The position numbers and the translations under genes were made by a program. 64,000 nt of DNA from Eremophila alpestris peregrina. Lineage: Eukaryota; Chordata; Aves; Passeriformes; Alaudidae. The stretch's first letter is position 1. Each line of letters starts with the position of its first letter. The notes under the pieces were generated by a model that was not told the DNA's origin, made no database searches, and saw only the letters and a program-made list of their open reading frames with translations. Shown piece by piece: positions 1-11,999 of the stretch. The stretch is taken from assembly GCA_009792885.1 (NCBI GenBank), contig WMCF01000007.1, positions 6,971,267-7,035,266 of the forward strand, written 5' to 3'.

Positions 1-3000
1 GTCATGGGGAATTGGCAAAGAGATTATGCAGCAGCCATGTTATTTCTTAAGGATCAAAATTCAGGCTTTGATGAACCTTGAGACAGCATTCTGTTTACTT
101 ACAAGTCTAAGTAGGGCACTGACAGGAAAATCCTTTTCTTCCCATCAAACATCAGGCTTGGCACATGGATGCTAAGGCAAATGTTTCCTGAGAACAGAAT
201 TTCCATTGGGACCAGCCCTCAAATTGTAATTGCAATTCCTGGGGGTGCAGGACAGCTGCCAGAATGGGGGGTCTGTATTGGCCAACGTGCTCAGGCAGCA
301 ACACCCTCATCTCTCCTGAATCCCAAGGGCCACTGCAGAGCCATATCAATAGACAGTGACTGAGATCCTGCCCAAGCACAGGAGGCCCAGAAAGATTTTC
401 TTTCTGGCACTTGGAGCTACGCTAATCAGGGAATTTGGCACCGAGAGAGGAGTAGAAGGAATCCCACTTCATAAAACAAACTAAGTGAACACTAGGGAAA
501 ACTTCCCAAGCAGGAAAATCTGACTTGCAAAGAAAAGTTAGGACTTTTTAAGCAAGCAACATAGGAAGAGAGAATTTTAAAAATGCTATGCACCAGTTCA
601 AAACTGGATGAAAAATGGGTTAGTATTTTGAGGAGCATCACATAAAAAACTCATGACAGACTGTCATGTTCTCAACATTGCAATAGGAGTGGCATATGTG
701 GTTTTTCCTGTTACTGTTTGATGCAGAACTCAAAGCCATTGATCTATAAAGGTTATTGACATTAGTGGTTTATTAAATGACTGATACTGGAACATTTAAT
801 GAAGGAGAATTGTTTTCAGAAGCAGACATACTCTGACAATAGCCCATAGCTCCTTGCTGACACAGACATAAACATGTCAAAAGCTCTAAGCTTTAAATTT
901 TAAGACTTCCCTGCTTCAAGGGCCATGTCTATACAGTGATATGTAGAGATACCTAATCTGGCTTCAAATACGTTTACTAGCAGACTTGACAAGACAGTGT
1001 TCAAAGTCTACACTCTTTAGTTCATCCAAAATCTTGAGGACAAGTAGCTGCTTTCAATTTGTTTGCTCACCTCCTCTGCTGGTGGCTCTGTCAGGTCTGG
1101 TAACTTAGCATTACTCTAATGGCAATATTTACAACTGAAATCACAAATGCAACATAAGCAAATCTATGTACAGATATTTTTCAAATTTAAAGTACCCTTT
1201 TGTGTCAAAACCTTCCAATTATTCGACTATAAGCTCTGTAATTTATTCTATTGAGACCTCATGTGCAGTCCAAAATAAAAAGTACAATACCCTCAATGTG
1301 CCAAAGAAAGAATTTTCCCCACTTTGGTAGGAATGATGTTGGTGAGCTTTTCACTTGCAATCATTGCACTATTGGCCACACCTCCTGGAAAGAGATGAGT
1401 GTTTGCCTTTGCCTTATGCAGTACATTTAAAGTCAGTAAAAATGGGTATGGCACACCAACTGCTAATATCTATTATTTTTCATTTCAAAAGCACTCTTTG
1501 TTAATATCACAAACCATTGTAGAATCATCCTTGTAGCCCACATTCTTTACCATTTTAATAAGTAACAGTTGTTTTGTACTAAAGGTTAAACTTGACACTT
1601 GTAGACACCTCATTCTTAAGATGGGAAAACACACTGAAGACATTACCGCCTCCTCTAATGTGCTGACATTCCTAGGCCCCTCTCCCTTACTGCCTTTCTT
1701 TTCACACTTCTCTTTCTTCAGTGCAGCTTTTAGAGAGAACAAAAAACAAAATTTTCCATACTTTGACATTAACAAATCTCTCTTAACACCTCACACCTCT
1801 TCACTTTCCACCACTGCTTTTTCCAACTAAGCTAAATGTCAGTGAGAACTTCTTTCTCTGCTTACCAGATATGCCTTACTGCACTCTTTCCTGACGACCT
1901 AAGGAACTGTCCTTGGGTCAAATATTATTGATTTCCACTGCTTTGAAATCATCAGTTATCATTCCTTTCAAGGACTGTCTTCTCAGGAATATTGTGTTTC
2001 TTTGATCAAACAGTCCCTCTCACCATCTCATCTGATTCTTTCTGCAGCCTTTCTTTATGGCTCCACTTGCAAGACGAACTATTCTGTTCATGCACAGTAA
2101 CTCTCAGAGCTTTCTCTGGAATTTCACACTGTCCACGTTCTAGTTTCCTGATCTGACTTCCAGAAATCTCTACGTCCAGCTAGCTCCTGGCTGACAAACC
2201 AGTCTGACACAGACAAACCCACACATTTTTGACAGTATATTTTGCATTTGTGGAACAGAAAAGTTAATCTTTTTGTTGTCAAAGACTGTTTTCAGCAGAG
2301 GAATTTCCCAACTCACCATATCGGGAGACATTCAAGGTTTACACACATGAGATTCTAAAGGACAGAAAACAGGATAAAGCTTTCTGTTCTTGCTACCTCT
2401 TACACAGATACTTTGAGTCTCTTGAAAATGCAAGCACATATTCTAAATGTATTCCCCTAAACCAGGGGCCAGAGCACATGTAATCTAGGAAGGTATTTGA
2501 ACCCAACACCAAAAACTGGGAAGGATACAATCTAACTTATTCACATTTTAATTGAGCTGGCCATTCCAATCATTCAGCCTGCCAGTTTGATATCAAACAG
2601 GACATTCTGCAACACCCCAACATCCTAAGACAGAAGTGTCTGGTCTCTTGCTGGTGTCAAATTCCCTGTTGCTGATCCCATCTGCTGCTTTAAGTGACAT
2701 TTCTGGCAAGCACTGTTCTAGATTAATCTCTTGTAAAACCCATCTGCCTTTTCCCAAAAGAACATGAAGTGCTTCCTGCTGCCACTCAGGGGAAAACATT
2801 GTAAGAAAGATGTCTTTCCTCCTCAGCTAAATGAGTGCTAAAATGATTGTTTTTACTCTTATGCACCCTCAGCTTCCATCATGTCTGGAAAGATGTTAAG
2901 ATACACAATACTCCCAACTCATTCATATCTTGAGGTTCATCTTTGTCTTATTGTCTACATTAGATTTATGTATCCAGGCATCTCTAGACTTCAATAAAAG

Positions 3001-4430
3001 GAAAACCATCAGTGTCACCTAAACCAGCTTCTCATCTACCTAATTTTGTTTCTAAGGGTCTTTGGAAGAAAGAAATCTTTCTCCAAATTTCCTAAAAGAG
3101 TTCTCAAGGCCAACGGATGTCAGTAATAATGAACCAGAAAATAAGCAATCAATTAACTATGTCACTACATTACTTTTATTTCTATGAAGGGACCAGAAGA
3201 TTTGTGTTAAGCAGAAGTGCTACTTTAGCACAAGCAAAAACCAGCATTTGAAACTCTAACTGACTTTTAGAGACATCATATCCATCTTCACATACAGTGC
3301 CACCATCTAACTCTTCCATTACCTTTCATTCAGAATAAAACTATCTATTTCTTGAAACCTGACTAGCCTGAAAATGCACTTAATAGAGTTTGCTACAGTG
3401 CACACTGGCTTCCTGCTTTGCAGGGGACAGAGATATTCTCAGTTATACACATTTTATGCCTAGAAACCCAGTAAAAGGGTAATCCACTGAAGTGTGTGTA
3501 TATGTGTAGAATTTCAATGTAAACACAGGCAGAGAGAAATATCAAGCAGCCTTAAAAAGCTGATCAGACTTTGTTTATATTTTTTTAATTTATTACATGC
3601 AAAATCCCATTGGTATCTGCAAAACTGGTTTCATACTTGGTTTTCAGCTATGGATATGATTCTTAAAACAGCAACAGGAAAGGAGGCAAAAAAGATCTAA
3701 TAGTCCTTAGCCTATCTGCGTTCTTTCTTTGTTCCTTGAAAAAATCAAAAGCTTTAAAGAAAATTTTCACAGGTTGCTCAAATTTAGGTGTACTTATGAT
3801 GTTATATGAACAGAAAGGTTTACTCTCAGCAAAAGAAAAGCAAGATTATCTGCTTGAATTAAGTGTAACAATTTTCTAAAGATTCCTAGGTTGCCATTAG
3901 GAATACTCACCACCTCTTCACAGTTTTTTATATATCTATACTCTTAAGAAATATTTTGAGGATCTCAGTGACATGTGCAATGATGCTTATATGAGCATAT
4001 GAGGGAGAATTTGACAAGAGACATTTGAGTCCAGACATGCAGAATGATCACTGCAGTTAAAGTCCTAGTACATAAGAACCTTGAGTCAGCTGTCCCTAAC
4101 AATTCACTCACATCAAAGCGCTGTTGAAAAGAACTCCTCAGTCTTTCAGAAGACTAAAATGCTGCTGATTGCACTTAATCCCTCTGGTTTCAACAGCAAA
4201 CATAGGCTAGGGAACAATTAAAACTCAAGCATACTTTAATATTAGGAGAAAAAATGCAGGATTTTTAAACTCTGATGCTGCAGAGGAACTAAAAATGAGA
4301 GGTTCCTGTTCTTGTATTATGTTCTTAATTGGTGCTAAGTATCATCCATAAACTGCTGGGCTTCCAAAATGAACCTGAAATCTCCTAGAGAAAACAGACT
4401 GCCTAACAACTCCTTAAAATCAAGACTCTG
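1..4430. other. AT-rich sequence without a recognised gene
   Basis: No exon chain or named repeat could be supported. Isolated minus-strand splice-like sites occur (donor at about 2,314 after a good pyrimidine acceptor; GTGAGC near 1,070), but the frames between them do not link to the candidate gene at 4,680-11,971. It could hold that gene's 3' end. Confidence 0.5.
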
Positions 4431-4679
4431 GGGGAAAAAAAAAAACTGCAGACAGACATTGGCACACCTCTCTCAGTACTACTTCTAATAGCTTTATACT
4501 TATATATTGTCTTCATGTATATGTGTGTTTGCAAAAATACAAAAGATGCCACATTATTAGTTGATAGCTGTAGTTTTGTGTCTGACACGAAATTAAGAAC
4601 ACAAATTCATCACTCATCTTCCTAAACATGTTGCTCTAAGATCTTACTTAAAAAGCAAGTTTTAAATACAAATACTCAC

Positions 4680-4765
4680 AAGTTTTGATATTCCTTGGTG
4701 GAATTCTAGTGATCAGATTTTTAAACTCTTGTTTCTTAATTCTGTGCCCTTCAGTTAGTAGAATT
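4680..4765 (-). CDS. Candidate exon D of the unidentified minus-strand gene
   Basis: Acceptor ttactctgacacag, donor AAAACTT|GTGAGT; 86 nt, open. It encodes ILLTEGHRIKKQEFKNLITR and IPPRNIKT, leaving in phase 1 (T). A strong downstream acceptor (T-run then cccccag, exon start about 4,431) would create a TAG stop across the join, which is one possible end of the protein. Confidence 0.42.
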
Positions 4766-7700
4766 CTGTGTCAGAGTAACATCAGTTCTGCTTGAATAAG
4801 GAAAGAAGAGTAGTTCCAACTGCACCAAGAGAATGTGAAAAGAACCATCAATAAGCACTCAAGAAATGTATCTTGAATCTACAGTCATCTCCACAGAATG
4901 CTCTCCATCTACTAAAACATACTTTATTTATACACTTTTGGTGTCACTTTTGTATTCTACGAAACACTAAGGGTGGCCTTTTTCTAAGCTGAAAAATTCA
5001 TGCAACTCCTGCAGTCCTGTTCAACATTATTTCCCCATATACTCCTACATGGTGTCTTTAAGAGGAAAATTTTAAAATGTACTGCAGCCTTGTAAAGGGA
5101 ACACTTGACAAATGACTTCTGATACGACCTTTACCTTCTCTTGTGATCTACCACTCAGGAAACAAAAGGTCCAAGGATGTCTCAGCCATTAGGGACTCTG
5201 TTGCCCTGTCTTGGAATCGTTGTATTCAGAGATATGGGTGAGTGACATGAATTGGGGCATCTTCATACTTTAATCCCTTGCCTTCATGGGTAAAAATACC
5301 AAGTTCACATATGCAGCTTGTCCTACTCCTTGCCATGCTTTTGTATATTTCTATTGACAGGTAGAACATGAAATAAAAATGGCTCCCAAAAGTTTTTGGG
5401 GGTTTATTAGGTTTTATTTTTAAAACAAGTCTTTGCCTGTTAGTAATGATACTGGTAGAATGAAACAAGTATAAGAATGGCATCAGCTTTACCCAAAGAT
5501 GAATAGATGAGAGCAAAAACTCCATTGCTATGAAGGAGCTCATCTGAATGGAAACTTGCTTAAGGTTTGCCTTTGTTCTCTTTGTGAGGATTGGTGTTTT
5601 CTACTCTTGTGCATAAATTGCAATAAAAACTCTAAGCAATTTCCCTAGAAAATCCAGCTATCACAATAACACTGAACCTGACCTTCACTCCAATGCTGGA
5701 CCATAGTTATTCCACTGTAATTTAACACACCTTGACTGTGACATGGTATGGTTTATATAAGAGGAGCAGAAGTCACTTACATAAACTTGTTCCCAGGTTT
5801 CCTCAGATTCAGAGCCACAATCCACCAATAAGCATTAATTTCTACAAGAAATACATGTGAGGCGAGTACTTTCAAGTGGTCCTTTTCCAGAAGATGAAGC
5901 TTAGGCAGCTACTAACAGTGCATGACAGGTTTTGTCCTGTAGAAAGACATGAACAAAAGGAGCTCGCCCACATACTCAGAAATAAGGCTTTTACAAAAGT
6001 CTGTAATAGTAGGGCAGATTTTCAGTTACTGAACAAATCATATTTCTACTAAATTGACTCCAGTTTGGATTTTTCAGCAACCCTGAGCTCGAAGTGAATG
6101 CTAATGAAATATGTAAAGGTATCATGGATGCCCTGCTATTTAAAGAAGCATAAAATAAATGAATACATGTTCTCAAAAGATAGGGCCCTTGCTTTTGGGT
6201 TGTCATTCATCAAGCAAGTGGCCATTGGGGGGCATTTGGAACTTCATATTTGATGATACTCCTCCAGTGTTTCATTAGTTCTGTTCACTTAATTATGTCC
6301 TGTCTAAATGATCACTTAAATTTTTTATAAATCCAGATTCCCTTCAAAGAAGCCAGTCATGCAACACTAAAATCATGTGGCTTTATAGCTCCTAGCAGCC
6401 GTGTAAAGGAGTGGAATCCCTCTGGAACTCCATGGAGATTTCAGTGGGCACAAATACAATGAAATAATATAAATTATGCATTACTTTCATACAGAACAGG
6501 TGTCTCACTAGAAAATATTCCTACTCAGGTGCTGAGAGAAGATGAGCCATCGAAACAAATCAACAACTTCACTTTAAAACAATTGAATTAGGCGGTACAG
6601 ACTCTTTCCCTGTGTCTTTATCTGGGTATGTTTTATGTCAGTGGAGAGCCACACTTACAAAACATAAGCAGATACAAACCCTCCAGCAGATATGGCTTAA
6701 AGAAACAGGACATGATAATCACAAAACACTTGAAATAATCACAGTATTTTTCCCCCTCAGGTGACAACAGTTGTGAAGGGTGCAAGTGTTAGGTTTTACT
6801 TATGTGCTAAATAACAAAAGAAGATCTGTCTGCCAGTTCACAGAACTATTTTTTTCCACTTATAAAAGGTTAAAAATACAAATCCAAAGAGTCCAGATGA
6901 ACAAGTTAAAATTCCAATCCCACTAAATGATCATTTTAACTACTGATTTCAGCAAAAGGTTTCACATGGCATTTACACAGCTCCAGCCTGACCCACCTCC
7001 CTTCATAACACCTGCCACGGAGATTTTCAGACAAATTCATGCATCAATACCATAATCGTTATTCAGTCAAGTACCCAAGGGGGTGTGAGAGCAGAGGAAG
7101 AAAGGAAATAGATACTCAGTGAACCTCCACTGACTATGCAATTCAGAGATGCTAATAAGCACAGCCGTGTGGAAAAGATCAGCAGACTTGCTCTGCCTCC
7201 TCCTCAGCAGTCAATGCTCTCTCTGCAGACCACAGGCTTTCCTCTTCTACCTTTTGCTTCAAATGGAAGAATTATTCTGAGCCAGTGGTCCAGTGTGAAA
7301 TGAGTGTTCGACTGAAAACAATGCTTGTCCTGGGGCTCTCACAGGAAACCTCCCAGCAAAACGTCCTGGATAGGCAAATTGCTTCAGTCTGTCATACAAT
7401 TGTTTTAATTTTCACTTGTTTCAAGCAAAGGGATTTTTCCCAACAAAAAAATCCAGGATGACAAGGCTGTCTCTTTAAAAGAACTCATGTGTTTCAGGGT
7501 GTAAATACAAACTTCAGCAGGGAGGATGAATAAGGCGAGTATGGCAGTAACCAGTCCAATAGAATGCTCACCCCAAAACTGGATTATCTCTGCCTCTGTT
7601 TTCTTGACAAGACTTTTAGGGGAATTCAAATGCTTCAATTGTTGCAATTCCTCACTCCTTAAAAAAATTTTAGTTTGTAATTGTAAAACAAATACTGTGT

Positions 7701-10700
7701 GCTTTTGTAGGTCTTTAATTTTCTTTAGTGCTTTGGCCCTTGAGATGGACTTGAAAAAGTTTTGAATGAATTGCTTTCATAAAGAGGATGCACAGCACAA
7801 GTAAACGTACCAACAACAATACTAGATATATATATAATACATCATACTAACATAGTTACCCAGTGTTACCTTTCTCTACCTGCATTATGTACATCTATTT
7901 CTTAAAATCACTATTTCCTGTTCTGCCAAAACATAAAGGATCTCTTGAGTAAAAAAAAAAAAGAAAAGAAAAAAAGACAATCTCTGATTTCTGTCATTTT
8001 TGTGGGTGATCTTAGGATAGTTTCCATATCCTACTGTATTCTTTTTAATACAATTTTTAAGTCTCAGCTGCGTATTTTTTCAGATCGGAAATTCTAAGCT
8101 GGGAAGTTTTTCTCAACAGGCAGAAAAGGAACACTGAAAGAGTGCTCTGATGTCTAAAAATATTGTTACTACACCTCCACTTATATTTTCAGACTCCCCT
8201 GGAAATAACCTCCTCAGTGGTGTGTGCCTACATGAGAGAAAACGGCAGTACGCTACAGAATCACTATTTGTGAAGAGCAACTGTCATAGTCTAGCTTGTG
8301 AAGACATCTCTGGTTGTTTGACTTTCAAAAAGTATTACAAAAATCCTAGAACCAGCTTCAAAAGTGCAGTGGCTGCACTGTGTAGCTCTCTGACAATTTC
8401 TGCTCTGACTCTATTTTTACATTAAAGAAACTCAGAATAAANTAGAACCAGCTTCAAAAGTGCAGTGGCTGCACTGTGTAGCTCTCTGACAATTTCTGCT
8501 CTGACTCTATTTTTACATTAAAGAAACTCAGAATAAAGAAAGTGCTGTGTTTGGGAAAAAAAAATATATCTAGATCACTGACACTTGGGCAGTTACATTT
8601 AGCAGCTTTTCAAGGCTTTGATCACCTGCCACTTGTCTGAAGGTGATATATGGTTAAACGCTCCCAGCCAAAAGCAGTTTCTGGGAAGAAGATACTATCA
8701 CTGGAAGAGTAGCAAGGGGTATTGATCATTCTGCAGTACATTGAACTGTGCCTCTGAGACTTTTCCTTCCTCAATACACAGACAGCTGTAGGAATCTGTC
8801 CTTATTTTTAATTTAAAACTATCCTGTTTTTAATGACTCTTAGCCAACTAAGATTTTTTTTTTAATGTCTTCCTTTGACCAAGCTTTGGGTGTGCAGTAA
8901 GAGAATTATTTTTAGAAGTAAAATTATTATTACAAGTGAATACTAGAGAAAACATCAGAAAAAAATCAAACCGATTACCACAAGCAGCTGAATATCTACA
9001 AAGATATAGAGCTACTGAAACTTGATGGAAAGTGATCACCAGACTTCATTTTCAGAGCAACAAAGGCTCACATTAACACAGATAAAAGGGTAAAATCTTG
9101 ATCCAAAGCGAACTAATGTCAATGGAAAGATTGATCAAGCTCTTAATTTCCACAGACAAAGATGAGACTGGGGACAGATCAGCCTTCAGAGAATGGATGG
9201 AGAAAAAAATTACTGAAATGTCAGCTAAATCACAGATTGGGAACTGATCAACCATTCTGTGGTAATCACCCCAGTGGAAAGCACTTGCTCTCTATAAAAA
9301 ATGTAAAATAAATTGCCTGTGCTTGCTCCAGTAATAAGCAATTTACTCACATTAGCCTTAGGTGTCTAACAAAGGCATACAGATACTTGCCAGATACAAA
9401 GGACAGGCTGCAAACTGACACCTAGTCTACCATACATTCACCTATTTAAATAGTCCCACCCTTTCTTGCCAACATCTTGTTTGTCCTCACTATCACAAGC
9501 AAAGATGAGAATGCTAACAAAGTGTCAATAGCTGCCACAGGACTTACTAGGTAACCAGGTTAGCCATTCCCACAGAAACCATCATTAGAGCACTAGGGGT
9601 AAATGTATTGACTTGAGAGTAGCAGAAGCCTTGACCCACAAGGTGGTTTGGCCAGATAAAGTTTTTCCCTCTTCCCAGGAAAGCCTAGATGGAATATTGA
9701 GTATGCACTAGTCAGCAGGCAGGGAAGTTTGATCAACCAAGGGCTAGAGAAGAACCTCACTTTTCTCCTTATGGAGAGTTTTCTATAGTGTTCTGCCACA
9801 GATTCAGAAAGGTAAAAATGGCTTTGCAATGTCTCTGAGCAGGCACTATCAGTTTTGTTCAGAGGGAGGTGGAGATATGAATCACAGTGGAACTGAGTTT
9901 CAGGCTCCAGAGGCACCTCTCGCCTAACGTTTGGGAACAAATCCCAACTTATTTGTGAACAAAGTAACTACTCTATATATAGGCATACTGTCCCACTCTA
10001 AATTAATGAAAAAAAATCAGGAAGTTCCCAAGTATCACCTATGTGCCAAAAATACCCACATGAGAGATAGTATTTTATGATGATGAATCACAGCAATGAC
10101 AGAAAAAATCTGTAATCTTGCTATTCAAACTCAAGGATATCATGCACATCACAAAAGGAATGATAAACAGATTTCAAGATTCAATTAATATGCCATCCCA
10201 GCCTTGGATACTCAGCAAATTACTACACTACCTCAATCTACCAAATCATTTCCACTGAGAGAAAAGTAAAGTTCGACTACACATTCAAAACCAAAAGAGA
10301 AAAAGTGATTCCCTTTTGATTCTTGAAATGAATATCCCTGAGGTATCAGAACCGGCACTTATCAGTGTAGGGCTGAACTCAGGTCAGCAAATGTCTAGTA
10401 CCTTTCCTGTGCAGATGTTGGTATTCCTGAAGTTATTTCCCTGGACTATGAGATGAGAAAAGAAAGAAGGAAATGGGAGCACTCTTACAGAGAACCACAG
10501 ACCCCCCTGTACAACGTCAAAAGACTCTTCATCATCCCAAATTCTCATGTCACACGTTTTTGAAGATTGTATTTCAGTATTTCTGCATGTGAGCTATATA
10601 GACACGATCCCACCAAACTATTGGATTACTAAAAATCAATTTACTATGGGATTACTTAAATACCATACTATGTATCCAGTGACTAACTGCACATAGTGTA

Positions 10701-11971
10701 TGTGATATTCTGACTTGAGTGAGCTCAGCTCAAAAGGCACCTGCACAAAGCTTTTCGAAGCAACTGCAATAAATTTTACTGGTTGTGGGAAACCTTATAA
10801 AAATTAAATAATGTCGTGCTTTATAAGCATTTCATTCAATGTGACTAAACACATGGATAGCATTGAGGATGATATTTAACTTTTTCCATGTGCAGATTTA
10901 ATACCACAAGAAAATTTGAGTCCCCTATTGCTAATTTTCCACCATGTGGTAACTATTTAGTTGTTTTTTAAAGGTTACTGAATTACAGAATTATATTACA
11001 GAGCACAGCAACCACCAGTGGGCGTTGTATGTCCCTCTGGCTTAGCACAGGGTCACATATACTGGCATTAAATCATGACAGTCTTCCTTCTGCAGTACTG
11101 GTTGAATTAACACAGGAATGAAAATGCTAGCTGGCAAGATCACATGCTTATGTACTCCTAAAAATAGAGCACACTAATGTCAGATTTGATTGATGATACT
11201 CCATCAGGTGCCTGTCATTTTTAGCACACCTGTGACAATAACACACTGTACAGAGGTACATATAATGCTGCTGGAAAGCCCTGTTAGCATACATATCTCA
11301 ATTAAATCAAGTTAGACTAATTTATACAGCTGTGCAGGTCCAGATGTAAAATGAGAAGTGTCCATGAAAGTTGAGGCTAGAAACATTCACAACATGTAAA
11401 ACATGGAAAAAGTAAGGTTTTTAGCTTCCCTCACAGGTTAGTTTACAACCATAATCACTCTTTTTGGAGAGAGAAGCACTTTAACAGACCCACTGCAAAC
11501 CACCAATGGAGAAAATGAAACAGTAACCACAAACATTTTGTTCTTTCAGTATCAGTGATGAAGACCATTTATTTCTAGTGGACAAGTGCAACAGATCTTT
11601 GTTGTCTTTCAAAGCACATATTTTAAAATTTAACTAAAGTTTGGAGATTTTTCTCTACTTTGTATACAAATGTACATCAACACTCTGGTATCTGAATATG
11701 TTCCTCAAAAGCAGGAAAATATCTGCCAGATCCTGTTCATCTCAAAATTATGTATAAATATACAGGATTACAAATATACTGCCTAAGCTTTATGGAGCAT
11801 GAGACACACGCCTGAAGCATCCAAATTGACAGTTTCTGAATTAGTTTATTTCCTTACTTACCACATCTTGGGGGTAAGAACCATGAGTGTTGTTTGAGAC
11901 AACACTCACAGCAACACAACAGATCATAATCACAATCAGTGTTGAGAAGAATGCAACATAGAGTCCAATTC
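4680..11971 (-). CDS. Unidentified multi-exon gene, putative membrane protein (partial model of four exons)
   Basis: Four open stretches on the minus strand are flanked by splice-like sites and join in frame: 11,862-11,971, then 7,572-7,773, then 5,781-5,841, then 4,680-4,765. Joins are phase 0, phase 1 (G|AA = Glu) and phase 2 (AT|A = Ile). Together they read about 153 residues. First comes a strongly hydrophobic segment (LYVAFFSTLIVIMICCVAVS) followed by an NNT sequon. Next is a lysine/leucine/glutamine-rich, probably coiled segment (AKALKKIKDLQKHTVFVLQL ... EELQQLKHL). A hydrophobic/basic part follows (INAYWWIVALNLRKPGNKF, then GHRIKKQEFKNLITRIPPRN). Neither end was found, and I do not recognise the family. 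The phase agreement was found by searching, so chance is not excluded. A decayed gene or lncRNA with open exons is also possible. Confidence 0.45.
5781..5841 (-). CDS. Candidate exon C of the unidentified minus-strand gene
   Basis: Acceptor tgtatttcttgtag, donor TTTAT|GTAAGT; 61 nt, open. It encodes INAYWWIVALNLRKPGNKF. Both sites fit consensus well, and its phases fit the neighbouring candidates on each side. Confidence 0.45.
7572..7773 (-). CDS. Candidate exon B of the unidentified minus-strand gene
   Basis: Acceptor cctctttatgaaag, donor TTTTGGG|GTGAGC; 202 nt, 67 codons without a stop in AT-rich sequence. The K, L, E and Q content and spacing suggest a helix or coiled coil. The frame stays open past the donor to about 7,405, so the donor is a choice made on consensus and on phase with exon C. 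Confidence 0.45.
8347..8537. repeat. Perfect 95-bp direct duplication separated by one N
   Basis: Positions 8,347-8,441 and 8,443-8,537 are identical over 95 bases, starting TAGAACCAGCTTC and ending CTCAGAATAAA, with a single N at 8,442 between. This is the form left when two contig ends that overlap are placed side by side with a one-base gap, so it is probably an assembly artefact and not a tandem repeat in the animal. Confidence 0.95.
11862..11971 (-). CDS. Candidate exon A of the unidentified minus-strand gene (transmembrane segment)
   Basis: Acceptor tgcttacattgctag, donor GATGTG|GTAAGT (minus strand); 110 nt, open. It encodes 36 complete residues: one transmembrane-length hydrophobic run, then a sequon and SYPQDV. 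Enters in phase 1 and leaves in phase 0. Confidence 0.45.
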
Positions 11972-11999
11972 CTAGCAATGTAAGCACAAAGATTTTAGC

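Noticed and set aside
3930..4055. Possible 3' exon of the minus-strand gene (acceptor ctttaactgcag)
   Set aside because: It is in phase with the exon ending at 4,680 and stops after 28 residues, but several other acceptors fit as well, including one near 4,431 that makes an immediate stop.
7405..7571. Continuation of the minus-strand frame past 7,572 with a hydrophobic run (LVTAILALFILPAEV)
   Set aside because: The GTGAGC donor at 7,571 and the phase fit to the exon at 5,841 favour splicing before it, though an alternative readthrough terminus cannot be excluded.
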